From: Azospirillum sp. TSO35-2
Lineage (GTDB): Bacteria > Pseudomonadota > Alphaproteobacteria > Azospirillales > Azospirillaceae
Length of the DNA: 64,000 bases
Direction: 5' to 3'
Assembly (NCBI RefSeq): GCF_003116095.1
Contig: NZ_LGRA01000018.1
Span: 315,430 to 379,429, forward strand
In this document: positions 46,105-54,482 of the stretch, piece by piece
Layout: each line of letters starts with the position of its first letter
How positions within the stretch are numbered: the first letter of the stretch is position 1
Notes under the pieces: generated by a model
What the model was told of the DNA's origin: nothing
What the model saw: the letters and a program-made list of their open reading frames with translations, nothing else
Database searches by the model: none
Made by a program: the position numbers and the translations under genes

Positions 46105-46212
46105 CTACATGTGCTGCGGATGATGGACGACGTCCACTAACACGACCAGCGCGCACAGCCCGCCGAACAGCAGGGCGGTGACGGACAGGAGATGAAGCCA
46201 GGAGGGTATCAT
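46105..46212 (-). CDS. 35-residue membrane peptide upstream of the DUF4396 gene
   Basis: MIPSWLHLLSVTALLFGGLC..., a single hydrophobic helix ending VDVVHHPQHM. CAGAGG-like sequence precedes it and the stop is 3 nt before the DUF4396 start, so translation may be coupled. The His-His-Pro-Gln-His-Met end suggests metal binding. Too short for homology claims. Confidence 0.5.
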   Translation of the reverse strand: MIPSWLHLLSVTALLFGGLCALVVLVDVVHHPQHM

Positions 46213-46457
46213 CAGGCGAACCTCTGCGGTTTCGTGAACAGGGTGGAAAGCGTCGTCCAAGACAGGGGTCAACTCGGTTCGCTGCGACGGGTTCCGGCCG
46301 ACGGGGCGTTGCTAAACCAAAGTCAAATTGCCGGGCCGCCAGGGTTCGCCCTGATCTTTCTCCATTCAGCGGACGGGATTCCCTCCTGCATCCGTCGGAA
46401 CGGAAGCGGGCGTGCCCAGCCGCCGCCCTGGTCATTGCCGGATGTCAAACACGGGCG
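46213..46457. other. Intergenic, 245 nt
   Basis: Divergent region between the DUF4396 operon and a small plus-strand gene. No strong promoter or hairpin was recognised. Confidence 0.3.
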
Positions 46458-46793
46458 ATGCCGACCACGCTGGAACATCCGCTACCGTCACGCGTACAGG
46501 CGCTCCCGCTGGCGGCGATCGAAGGGGCGACCACAGAAGCCGGAGCTCGGCGTGGTTGGCGATTCCGGCGCATCGAAGACGGGCAGGTGCGCGCCAGCTG
46601 TTTCAAACGGTGGCCGTGGTACGTCGAGACCGACGTCATCTTCTCCGGCGAAAGCGACAGGACCGTTCTGGTCACCGCGAAGACTATGGAAAAACGCGAT
46701 GACGGGGTGGAGCGGGCCTACAACCGGTGGGTCACGAACCTCGACGAGGATATTCAGGCCAAGCTGGCGGAATTGAGCGTCCGCCGGAACTGA
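46458..46793 (+). CDS. Small protein related to the lipoprotein that follows
   Basis: 111 residues, without signal peptide. Its C-terminal two-thirds (GWRFRRIEDGQVRASCFKRW, VERAYNRWVTNLDEDIQAKL) match position by position the lipoprotein at 47006-47413 (RRWTIERLQPGLMRATQKW, VHRAYNTNVKALENEIEQSL). It is probably a paralogue that lost, or never had, the lipobox. No known function. ATG 46458 has a weak ribosome-binding site. Confidence 0.6.
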   Translation: MPTTLEHPLPSRVQALPLAAIEGATTEAGARRGWRFRRIEDGQVRASCFKRWPWYVETDVIFSGESDRTVLVTAKTMEKRDDGVERAYNRWVTNLDEDIQAKLAELSVRRN

Positions 46794-47005
46794 CCCGTCC
46801 ACCGGCGATTCGGGCGAGGGGCGTCGCGGACAACCGTGCGCCGCGCTCATTCCTGATCCTGAAGGGTTATCTCCCGACGATTCCATTGCCATCACAAGGC
46901 GAGTGGACCGATACACACCATCATATGAGTGTGGTATGCAGCGCCTCGTGCCGCGGAACAGGCGGCGTCCGGGTTGGACGGTCTTGTGGGGGAAAAGGGG
47001 GCGAC

Positions 47006-47413
47006 ATGGTTCTGGCCAAGCGTGGGAAGGCGGCGGGTCTGGCGTTGGTGGCCCTGCTGGGAGTGGCGGCCTGCAACCGGCAGCAGCCGATCTACACCGT
47101 CACCGACCATCCGGTGCCGCCGGCGGCCCAGCCCCTGCCGATGAAGTCGGTCGAGCAGGCGATCGTGGAAGCGGCGGCGGCGCGGCGCTGGACCATCGAG
47201 CGGCTTCAGCCCGGTCTGATGCGGGCCACCCAGAAATGGCGGACCCACACCATGGTCGTCAACATCCGCTACACCCAGGACCATTACAGCATCGAACACG
47301 TCATGACCTCGAACCTCAAGGAACAGGGGGGAACGGTTCACCGCGCCTACAACACCAACGTCAAGGCGCTGGAGAACGAGATCGAGCAGTCCCTCCACCG
47401 CGCGAACCGGTGA
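47006..47413 (+). CDS. Small outer-membrane-type lipoprotein heading the polyene operon
   Basis: 135 residues. A lipoprotein signal (MVLAKRGKAAGLALVALLGV, then AAC) and a ~110-residue domain seen also in the previous gene. GGAAAAGG lies upstream of ATG 47006. Its TGA overlaps the GTG of the next gene, so it is translated with the aryl-polyene genes. Not one of the characterised ape proteins, so its role is unknown; a lipoprotein for export or anchoring of the polyene lipid is conceivable. Confidence 0.7.
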   Translation: MVLAKRGKAAGLALVALLGVAACNRQQPIYTVTDHPVPPAAQPLPMKSVEQAIVEAAAARRWTIERLQPGLMRATQKWRTHTMVVNIRYTQDHYSIEHVMTSNLKEQGGTVHRAYNTNVKALENEIEQSLHRANR

Positions 47414-48183
47414 CCGGGGCCGTGGTGATGGAGCCCCTGTTGCCCGGCAGCGGACCCGCGCAAGCCGGGCTGCGCTTCGCCGTGCGCCGCTGGTCGGCCT
47501 GGACGCCGGGGCGCGAGACGCGCGCCGCGTGGCGGGACTGGGCCGGCGCCCCGCCGTCGGCGGTGGACGAGGCGCCGCCGCCCGCCCTGCCCATGATGCT
47601 GCGTCGGCGGGCGACCCCGCTTGGGCAGAGGCTGATCGCGGCGGCGTTGGCCTGCGGCGACGGCGCGGCGCGGGCGCGCTACGTCCTGGCCTCCCGCCAT
47701 GGCGAGCTGGGGCGGACGCTGACCATCCTGGAGTCTCTGGCGGCGGGTGATCCGCCGTCGCCGACGGAATTCAGCATGTCGGTCCACCATGGGCTGGCCG
47801 GGCTGCTGTCCATCCACACCGGCAACCGCGCCGGCCACACGGCGCTTGCCGCCGGGGAGGACAGCTTCGGCTTCGGCCTGCTGGAGGCTGCGGCGCTCCT
47901 GGCCGAGCGACCGGGCGAGCCGGTGCTTCTGCTCTATGGCGACGATCCGCTGCCCGACGCCTACGCCGCGTTCCGTGAGGACGGCGACGCCGGGCTGCCC
48001 ATGGTTTGCGCCCTGTTGCTGGAGGCGGGGGACGACATCCTGTTCCAGGCTGCTCCGAACCGCGACGGGGCGCCGCCGGCCCTGTCCGCCGTGTCGGATT
48101 TCCTGCGCTTCCTGCTGGCGCCGGAGCGGACGGTCACGTCGACGGGTGCGCGCATGGTCTGGACGTGGCGGCATCATGGGTGA
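47410..48183 (+). CDS. apeC: Ketosynthase-like protein (chain-length-factor type, ApeC)
   Basis: 257 residues with the N-terminal half of a thiolase fold (beta-ketoacyl synthase-like, PF13723 group). SMSVHHGLAGLLSIHTGNRA covers the place of the active-site Cys, which is absent, and no His pair follows. In E. coli, ApeC pairs with ApeO as KS-CLF. GTG 47410 overlaps the lipoprotein stop; ATG 47428 is the alternative start. Confidence 0.75.
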   Translation: MTGAVVMEPLLPGSGPAQAGLRFAVRRWSAWTPGRETRAAWRDWAGAPPSAVDEAPPPALPMMLRRRATPLGQRLIAAALACGDGAARARYVLASRHGELGRTLTILESLAAGDPPSPTEFSMSVHHGLAGLLSIHTGNRAGHTALAAGEDSFGFGLLEAAALLAERPGEPVLLLYGDDPLPDAYAAFREDGDAGLPMVCALLLEAGDDILFQAAPNRDGAPPALSAVSDFLRFLLAPERTVTSTGARMVWTWRHHG

Positions 48184-48949
48184 GCGGCTGGATCATCTGC
48201 GGCGTCAGGTCTGCACCGGGCTTGCCTTTGCCGCGCTGTTCGGCGGCGGGGCGGTCCTCGCCCTGACGGTGTTTCCGTTGGTGAGCCTCCTGACCCCGGC
48301 GGGACCGACGCGGTGGGCGCGCAACCAGCGGCTCGTCCATTGGCTGTTCCGTGGCTATGTCTGGAGCCTGCGACGGCTGGGCGTGATCGAAGTGACGGTG
48401 GACGGGGCCGACCGGCTGCGCGCCGCCACCGGCGTGATGATCGTCGCCAACCATCCCACCCTGCTGGATGTCGTGCTGCTGATGGGGCTGGTGCCGCGCA
48501 GCCAGTGCATCGTCAAGGGGGCGTTGTGGGACAGCCCCTATCTCGGACGCCTGGTGCGCGGGACCGGGTACATCCGCAACGACCTGGAGCCGGAAGCGCT
48601 GCTGGGAGCGTGCCGGGACTCCATGGCCCGCGGCGAAAGCCTGATCATCTTCCCCGAAGGCACCCGCACCACGCCGGGGGAACCGCCGCGCTTTCGCCGC
48701 GGCTTCGCCAACATCGCCACGATGCTGGAGGCCGACATCCAGCTCGTCACCATCATCTGCCGGCCATTGACGCTGGTAAAAGGGGAGCCGTGGTGGATGG
48801 TTCCGTCCCGCCGTCCGCGGTTTCACGTCCAGGTTGGGGAGCGCCTGGACGCTAGCCAATGGATGGGCTATAAGTACCGGTCTCTCGCCGCTCGTAAGTT
48901 GGTTCGCCAACTCGAAGAGTATTACATGGAATGTTTGGCTGATGGTTGA
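48176..48949 (+). CDS. apeD: Lysophosphatidic-acid-type acyltransferase (ApeD-like)
   Basis: 257 residues. After a membrane segment (VCTGLAFAALFGGGAVLALT) come NHPTLLD (HX4D catalytic site) and FPEGTRTT (acceptor-binding block), the hallmarks of the PlsC family. It may attach the polyene acyl chain to a lipid or glycan. The start overlaps apeC by 8 nt; the stop overlaps the first acyl-carrier gene by 8 nt. Confidence 0.82.
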   Translation: MGERLDHLRRQVCTGLAFAALFGGGAVLALTVFPLVSLLTPAGPTRWARNQRLVHWLFRGYVWSLRRLGVIEVTVDGADRLRAATGVMIVANHPTLLDVVLLMGLVPRSQCIVKGALWDSPYLGRLVRGTGYIRNDLEPEALLGACRDSMARGESLIIFPEGTRTTPGEPPRFRRGFANIATMLEADIQLVTIICRPLTLVKGEPWWMVPSRRPRFHVQVGERLDASQWMGYKYRSLAARKLVRQLEEYYMECLADG

Positions 48950-49202
48950 TCTGGAGTTGGAGATTAAAAGGCTGATTGTGGATTCTCTCAAGCTGGAAGA
49001 CATCCGGCCTGAGGACATTGACAGTTTGGAACCACTTTTTGTTGAGGGGTTGGGCCTGGATTCCATTGACGCCCTGGAGCTTGGTATTGCCCTGCGCAAG
49101 CGTTTCGGTATCAAGATCGATTCCGCTACGGACAACGTTAAGAAGCATTTTTTCAATGTGCAGAGCCTTGCGGTCTTCGTGCATTCACAAAAAGCGGAGT
49201 GA
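48942..49202 (+). CDS. apeE: Acyl carrier protein
   Basis: 86 residues. The phosphopantetheine Ser is in GLGLDSIDALELGIAL; the rest is the four-helix ACP fold. Codon use is AT-richer than that of the neighbours (for example TTG GAG ATT AAA). It is one of two ACPs here, as in aryl-polyene clusters, and carries growing chains between the KS, KR and DH enzymes. Confidence 0.9.
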   Translation: MVDLELEIKRLIVDSLKLEDIRPEDIDSLEPLFVEGLGLDSIDALELGIALRKRFGIKIDSATDNVKKHFFNVQSLAVFVHSQKAE

Positions 49203-49208
49203 ACGGGC

Positions 49209-49457
49209 ATGCTGACCCGCGACCAAGTCTATGAAAAGTTGAAAGGCTATCTGGAGGAGATGTTCGAGGTGCCGTCGGGAACGGTTACCCCCGAATCCCG
49301 CCTGTTCGAAGATCTGGATCTGGATAGCATCGACGCGGTTGATCTCGTGGTGAAACTTCAGGCTCTCACCGGGCGCAAGTTCAAGCCCGAGGAGTTCAAG
49401 ACTGTGCGCACCGTCGGCGATGTTCTTGACCGCGTGCAGGCGCTTCTTGCCGCCTAA
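49209..49457 (+). CDS. apeF: Acyl carrier protein
   Basis: 82 residues. The attachment Ser lies in DLDLDSIDAVDLVVKL, followed by GRKFKPEEFKTVRTVGDVLD. The 5' half is also lower in GC than its surroundings. Second ACP of the pair; 6 nt after apeE. Confidence 0.9.
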   Translation: MLTRDQVYEKLKGYLEEMFEVPSGTVTPESRLFEDLDLDSIDAVDLVVKLQALTGRKFKPEEFKTVRTVGDVLDRVQALLAA

Positions 49458-49467
49458 GGGCTTGCCT

Positions 49468-50013
49468 TTGGCGACCATCACCGTGGCCGCCACCGGCATG
49501 CTGTATCCGCTTCTGGTCTATGCCGCGCGCGAGACGGTGGCGCCGGCGGGATTCGTGGCGGTGGCGGTGGGTCTGATCGGGCTGCGGCTGGTGCTGTCGG
49601 GTGGCGCGGCGGCGCGCGTATGGCGCGTGCCGCTGTTGGCCGCCGCCGGGGCCATGGCGGCCCTGTTGCCGCTGGACCCATGGCTGGCGGCGCGCGCCTA
49701 TCCCGTGGTGCTCAGCCTGGGATTCGCCGCGGCCTTCGCCGTCACGCTGCGCCATCCCCCCTCGCTGATCGAGCGGTTGGCCCGCTTGCGCGAACCGGAT
49801 CTTCCGCCGGAAGGTCAGGCTTATTGCCGCACCGTCACCTGGGTGTGGGCGGTGTGGCTGACGGTCAACGCCGCCGTTGCCACCGCCCTGGCGGTCGCCG
49901 GCAGCGACGCGGCATGGGCGCTGTGGACCGGGCTGCTGTCCTATGTGGCGATGGGGGTGCTGTTCGCCGGCGAATGGCTGGTCCGCCGCCGGGTGCGGGG
50001 AGCCGCGCGATGA
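49468..50013 (+). CDS. apeG: Inner-membrane protein (COG4648/ApeG-like)
   Basis: 181 residues with about six hydrophobic segments (GMLYPLLVYAARETVAPAGF, WVWAVWLTVNAAVATALA). The family occurs only in aryl-polyene-like clusters; its role is unknown. No ATG or GTG fits well: TTG 49468 has AAGGG at a normal distance, whereas TTG 49462 is too close to it and ATG 49498 would cut the first helix. Overlaps the next gene by 4 nt. Confidence 0.7.
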   Translation: MATITVAATGMLYPLLVYAARETVAPAGFVAVAVGLIGLRLVLSGGAAARVWRVPLLAAAGAMAALLPLDPWLAARAYPVVLSLGFAAAFAVTLRHPPSLIERLARLREPDLPPEGQAYCRTVTWVWAVWLTVNAAVATALAVAGSDAAWALWTGLLSYVAMGVLFAGEWLVRRRVRGAAR

Positions 50014-51731
50014 CCGCGCTGTCCGCCCATGGACTGAGCCGCCTCCTGATCGAAGGCCGGGCCGGGCCGCTGGCGTCCAGCGGCGGCGTGGTGATCGACC
50101 ACGCCCGGTTCCGTTCCGACGTGACCGCCAACGCCCTGCGCCTGCGCCGGGCCGGGTGCCGGCGGGGGTTGCTGGTCACCGCCGACGCCTATTGGGGGGC
50201 GGTGGGCTTGTTCGCCCTGTGGCTGGCGGGTGCCGAAGCGGTCCTGCCCCACAACGTCCAGCCCGGCACGCTGGAGGATTTGCGCGGCGGCTGGGATCTG
50301 TTGGTGACCGACGGGGCTGCGCTCGCCGAACCATGCCTGCGGCTGGAGTCGGGGGACGGCGGGCTGGCGCCGGCAGCGCTCGATCCGGCGTCGCCGCTCG
50401 TGGTCTTCACCTCCGGCTCGACCGGTGCGCCCAAGCGCGTCGCCAAGACCCTGCGGCATCTGGAGCGGGAGGTGGCAACGGTGGACGCGGCGCTGGGCGC
50501 TGCGGTGCCTGCCGCGGCCTGGGTGCTGGCGACGGTGTCCCATCAGCATGCCTACGGCTTGGCCTTCCGCCTGGGCTGGCCGCTGGCGAGCGGGCGGCCC
50601 TTTGCCGGGGAGGCGCACGAGCTGTGGGAAACCGCGCTCGCGGCGCTGTCCGCCGAGGCGGCACTGATCACCAGCCCGGCGCATCTGAACCGCCTGGAGG
50701 GTCTGGCGCCGCTGCCGGCCGACCGGCGGCCCAGCCTGGTGCTGTCCGCCGGCGCCCCACTGCCGGAGGCGGCGGTGCGGATGGCGGCTGCCGTGTTGGG
50801 CACCGCCCCCACCGAGATTTTCGGCAGCAGCGAAACCGGGGCCGTCGCGCTGCGTCAACGTGGTGGGGATGGTGGCGCGCCGCCCTGGCGCCCCTTGCCC
50901 GGCAATCGGGTGGAGCGGACGGACAGCGGGCTGATGCGCGTGCGGTCCCCCTACGCCCCCAACGGGGTGTTCGACGGGGCGGACCGGGTCGAGGTCACGG
51001 CGGACGGCGGTTTTCATCTGCTGGGCCGGGCCGACGGCGTGGTGAAGATCGAGGGCAAGCGCGTCAGCTTGGCCGAGGTGGAACAGCAGCTGTCCCGCCT
51101 GCCCTGGGTGGCCGACGCCGCCCTGGTGGTGGTGGACGGTGAGGGTGAGGGTGGCGGCCCGCGCCTGGGGGCGGCGGTGGTCCCCAGCCCGGCGGGGGCG
51201 GCACGGCTGGCTGGGCTGGGGCCGTTCCGGTTCGGCCGCCTGTTGCGGCGGGAGCTGGCGGCGACGCAGGAACCGGCGGGCCTGCCGCGGCTGTGGCGCT
51301 TCGTCGACCGCGTGCCGACCGCGCCGCTGGGCAAGCGCGGCGGCGCTACGCTTGCCGCCCTGTTCATCGAGGAGACGCCGGTGAAACCCACCGAACCCGC
51401 TGCGCAGGCGCTGCGCCCCGTCGATGGCGGTGTCGAACTGGATCTGGTCATCGCGCCGGACTTGGCGGCGTTGGAGGGGCATTTCCCCGACTTCCCCATC
51501 GTGCCAGGGGTGGCGCTGCTCGATTGGGCGGTGAGGAACGCCGACCGTCATCTTGGGCTGTCGATCGGGGCGGCGCGGAATTTTCAGGTGAAGTTCCGCC
51601 GGGTGATCACGCCGGGCCGCCTCGTCACGCTGCTTCTGCGCCATGAACCGGCACGTCGGCGCCTGAATTTCGAATACCGCGACGGCGGCGGGATCCTGAC
51701 CTCCGGCACCATCAAGGTCGACGGCGCATGA
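50010..51731 (+). CDS. Acyl-AMP ligase fused to hot-dog 3-hydroxyacyl-ACP dehydratase (ApeH-ApeI)
   Basis: 573 residues. Residues 1-450 are an adenylate-forming enzyme (VVFTSGSTGAPKRVAKTL, EIFGSSETGAVALRQ, LGRADGVVKIEGKRVSL). Residues 460-573 are a hot-dog fold (GHFPDFPIVPGVALLDWAVR, NFQVKFRRVITPG) with the HFP(D)xPxxPGV dehydratase-like signature. In E. coli these functions are described as two proteins, ApeH and ApeI; here they form one polypeptide. It should activate the starter aryl acid and load it on an ACP; the tail dehydrates extension intermediates. Confidence 0.85.
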   Translation: MTALSAHGLSRLLIEGRAGPLASSGGVVIDHARFRSDVTANALRLRRAGCRRGLLVTADAYWGAVGLFALWLAGAEAVLPHNVQPGTLEDLRGGWDLLVTDGAALAEPCLRLESGDGGLAPAALDPASPLVVFTSGSTGAPKRVAKTLRHLEREVATVDAALGAAVPAAAWVLATVSHQHAYGLAFRLGWPLASGRPFAGEAHELWETALAALSAEAALITSPAHLNRLEGLAPLPADRRPSLVLSAGAPLPEAAVRMAAAVLGTAPTEIFGSSETGAVALRQRGGDGGAPPWRPLPGNRVERTDSGLMRVRSPYAPNGVFDGADRVEVTADGGFHLLGRADGVVKIEGKRVSLAEVEQQLSRLPWVADAALVVVDGEGEGGGPRLGAAVVPSPAGAARLAGLGPFRFGRLLRRELAATQEPAGLPRLWRFVDRVPTAPLGKRGGATLAALFIEETPVKPTEPAAQALRPVDGGVELDLVIAPDLAALEGHFPDFPIVPGVALLDWAVRNADRHLGLSIGAARNFQVKFRRVITPGRLVTLLLRHEPARRRLNFEYRDGGGILTSGTIKVDGA

Positions 51732-53449
51732 CGGCGTCGCCCGGCTTCCATGCCTGCGCCGTCGTGCCCAGCCACGACCACTGGCGGGTGGTGGGCGCGG
51801 TGGTGGCCGCCCTGCGCGCCGAGGGGCTGCCGGTGTTCGTGGTCGATGACGGCAGCGCCGAGCCGGCGCGGACCGTCCTGGCCGCCTTGCACGACCCGGC
51901 CGGCGGCGTCACCGTTCACCGGCTGGCGGTGAACCAGGGCAAGGGCGCCGCGGTGATGGAGGGCTTCCGGCTGGCGCGGGCCGCCGGCTTCACCCACGCG
52001 GTGCAGGTCGACGCCGATGGGCAGCACGACCTTGCCGCCGTGCCCCGGCTGCTGGCCCTGGCCCGTCGGCATCCCCACGCGGTGGTGACCGGCCGGCCGG
52101 TCTATGACGACAGCATCCCCACCGGGCGGGCCATCGGGCGGTGGATCACCCATGTCTGGGTGTGGGTGGAAACCCTGTCGTTCCGTTTGCGCGACACCAT
52201 GTGCGGGTTCCGCGTCTATCCGCTGGCCCCGGTGGACTCGCTGCTGGCAACCGGCGTGGCGGTCGGGCGCCGGATGGATTTCGACACCGAGATCATGGTC
52301 CGCCTGTTCTGGCGCGGCACGCCGGTGGCGGAGCTGCCGGTGCGGGTCACCTATCCGCCCGACAACACCTCGAATTTCGACACGCTGCGGGACAACCTGC
52401 GCATCTCGTGGATGCACACGCGGCTGGTCTTCACCATGCTGGCGCGGTTGCCGTCGATCCTGGCCAACCGCCCGCCGCCGCTGGACATACCGCCTCCAAA
52501 GGGGCCGAGCCATTGGGCGGGCTTGGGGGAACGGGGGCTGTATTGGGGGCTACGCTTCTGCGCCGCCGCCTACCGTCTGTTCGGCCGACGCGGCTGCATG
52601 GCGGTGCTGGCGCCCATCGTCCTCTATTTCTACCTGACCGGGACGGAGCAGCGTCGGGTGTCCCGCGCCTTCCTGGCGCGCGCCTTCGCCGCCAAGGGCA
52701 TCGCGCGCGCCCCCGGCTGGTGGGACGGCTACCGCCATTTCCTGTCCTTCGCCGGGCGGGCGCTGGACACCTTCGCCGCCTGGACCGGCGGGATGGACGC
52801 CGGCACCGTCGAGCCGGCGGAGGTGGACGCCCTGCGCGTGGCGGAGGCCAGTGCCCAGGGGGCCGTCTTCATCGTCGCCCATGTCGGCAACGTCGACCTG
52901 TCGCGTGCCCTGCTGGACGATGCGGCGCGGCGCCGGCTGCTGGTCCTGGTCCACACCCGCCACGCCGAGAACTACAACCGCGTCCTGCGCGAGTTCAACC
53001 CGGAGGCCGCGGTCAACACTTTCCAGGTGACGGAGATCGGGCCGGACACCGCCATCGCGCTGAAGGAGCGGGTGGAGCAGGGCGCCTGGGTGGTGATCGC
53101 CGGCGATCGGACCCCAGTCGTGGTTGGCGGCGGGGCGGCCGGCGGCCGGGTCAGCGCGGTGCCCTTCCTGGGCGAACCGGCACCCTTCTCCCAGGGGCCC
53201 TACATCCTGGCGTCGCTGCTGGAATGCCCGGTCTATCTGCTGTTCTGCCGGCGCGACGGCGACCGCCACCGGCTCTACGCCGAGCGTCTGGCCGAGCGGA
53301 TCGAGCTGCCACGCCAGCGCCGTGCCGACGCGCTGGCCGCCTACGCCGCGGCCTTCGCCAGCAGCCTGGAGCGGCACACGCTGGCCGACCCGTTCCAATG
53401 GTACAACTTCTTCGATTTCTGGGCTTCCGGGCCCACGGGGGACCCATGA
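51728..53449 (+). CDS. apeJ: Glycosyltransferase (GT2) fused to LpxL-like acyltransferase (ApeJ)
   Basis: 573 residues. The first ~230 residues are GT2: AVVPSHDHWRVVGAVVAALR, VFVVDDGSAEPAR, VQVDADGQHD (DXD-like). The rest is a lauroyl-type acyltransferase (GLYWGLRFCAAAYRLFGRRG, VAHVGNVDLSR with catalytic His/Asp-type positions, ending WYNFFDFW). Such fusions glycosylate and acylate the polyene carrier lipid. Four-nt overlap on both sides. Confidence 0.85.
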   Translation: MTASPGFHACAVVPSHDHWRVVGAVVAALRAEGLPVFVVDDGSAEPARTVLAALHDPAGGVTVHRLAVNQGKGAAVMEGFRLARAAGFTHAVQVDADGQHDLAAVPRLLALARRHPHAVVTGRPVYDDSIPTGRAIGRWITHVWVWVETLSFRLRDTMCGFRVYPLAPVDSLLATGVAVGRRMDFDTEIMVRLFWRGTPVAELPVRVTYPPDNTSNFDTLRDNLRISWMHTRLVFTMLARLPSILANRPPPLDIPPPKGPSHWAGLGERGLYWGLRFCAAAYRLFGRRGCMAVLAPIVLYFYLTGTEQRRVSRAFLARAFAAKGIARAPGWWDGYRHFLSFAGRALDTFAAWTGGMDAGTVEPAEVDALRVAEASAQGAVFIVAHVGNVDLSRALLDDAARRRLLVLVHTRHAENYNRVLREFNPEAAVNTFQVTEIGPDTAIALKERVEQGAWVVIAGDRTPVVVGGGAAGGRVSAVPFLGEPAPFSQGPYILASLLECPVYLLFCRRDGDRHRLYAERLAERIELPRQRRADALAAYAAAFASSLERHTLADPFQWYNFFDFWASGPTGDP

Positions 53450-53853
53450 TCTCGGCCGACGTGACGATCCAGGCGCAGTTCTACGACCTCGACCCCATGC
53501 AGGTGGTCTGGCACGGCAACTACGCCCGCTATCTGGAGCAGGCACGTTGTGCCCTGCTGGACCGCATCGGCTACAATTACCCGGAGATGGCGGAGTCGGG
53601 CTTCATGTGGCCCATCGTCGACATGCAGCTGAAATACGTCCGCCCGATCCGCTTCAACCAGACGGTGCGGGTGACCGCCTCGCTGGTGGAGTATGAAAAC
53701 CGCCTGCGCATCGACTACCGCCTCCACGACGCCGCCACGGGCGAGTTGCTGACCAAGGCCCGCACCACCCAGCTCGCCGTCGCGCTGGAGGACCAGTCGC
53801 TGGCCTTCGAATCGCCGGCCGTGCTGATCGAGAAGGTGAGGGCGCTGCTGTGA
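53446..53853 (+). CDS. apeK: Hot-dog acyl thioesterase (ApeK-like)
   Basis: 135 residues. The 4-hydroxybenzoyl-CoA-thioesterase-type signature YDLDPMQVVWHGNYARYLEQ is intact (with the catalytic Asp; Val-Val-Trp-His-Gly-Asn-Tyr), followed by DMQLKYVRPIRFNQTVRV. It probably releases stalled or finished chains from ACP. Coupled with its neighbours by ATGA and GTGA overlaps. Confidence 0.88.
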   Translation: MISADVTIQAQFYDLDPMQVVWHGNYARYLEQARCALLDRIGYNYPEMAESGFMWPIVDMQLKYVRPIRFNQTVRVTASLVEYENRLRIDYRLHDAATGELLTKARTTQLAVALEDQSLAFESPAVLIEKVRALL

Positions 53854-54482
53854 TCCGTTTCCGTGTTCGGGCGGCGCTGTCGGCGCTGCTGCTGATGCTG
53901 GCCGCCATCGCCGCCCACCCCGCCGGGGCCGCCGATCCGGTGCGCTTGGCCGAAGGGCAGATCCTGCGCGGGCGCTTCGTGCAGGAGCGCGTTCTCAAGG
54001 GGTTCGACACGCCGCTGAAAAGCGAGGGGCGCTTCCTGCTGGCCCCCGGCCGTGGCCTGGTCTGGCGGGTGGAAAAGCCCTTCGGCATCACCACGGTGAT
54101 GAACCCGGCCGGGCTGATGCAGGAGGTCCGGGGCAGCGAGACCATGCGGCTGTCCGCCGCCAAGCTGCCGTTCATGTCGCGGATGTACACCATGCTGGGC
54201 GGGGCGCTGACCGGCGACTGGTCGGCGCTGGACGGCGCGTTCGCCGTCGCCCGCGACAGCGGGCCGTCGGGGTGGAGCCTGCGGCTGACCCCGCTGAAGG
54301 CCGACGATCCCGCCATGCCGATCCGCCGGATCGAGGTGCGCGGCAACCGCTTCGTGGAAACGGTCGACATCGTGAAGCCGGACGGCGACAGCGACCGGCT
54401 GACCTTCCTGGACCAGGCGCTGTCCACCGCCGCGCCTGACCCCGACGAGGAGCAGTTGCTGGGCGGCCTGAAGGCGCCATGA
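53850..54482 (+). CDS. apeL: LolA-like outer-membrane lipoprotein carrier (ApeL)
   Basis: 210 residues. A signal peptide (ALSALLLMLAAIAAHPAGAA) leads to an open beta-barrel LolA fold with GRFVQERVLKGFDTPLKSEG and GRFLLAPGRGLVWRVEKPFG. It likely escorts the polyene lipid across the periplasm. GTG 53850 overlaps the thioesterase stop. Confidence 0.85.
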   Translation: MIRFRVRAALSALLLMLAAIAAHPAGAADPVRLAEGQILRGRFVQERVLKGFDTPLKSEGRFLLAPGRGLVWRVEKPFGITTVMNPAGLMQEVRGSETMRLSAAKLPFMSRMYTMLGGALTGDWSALDGAFAVARDSGPSGWSLRLTPLKADDPAMPIRRIEVRGNRFVETVDIVKPDGDSDRLTFLDQALSTAAPDPDEEQLLGGLKAP

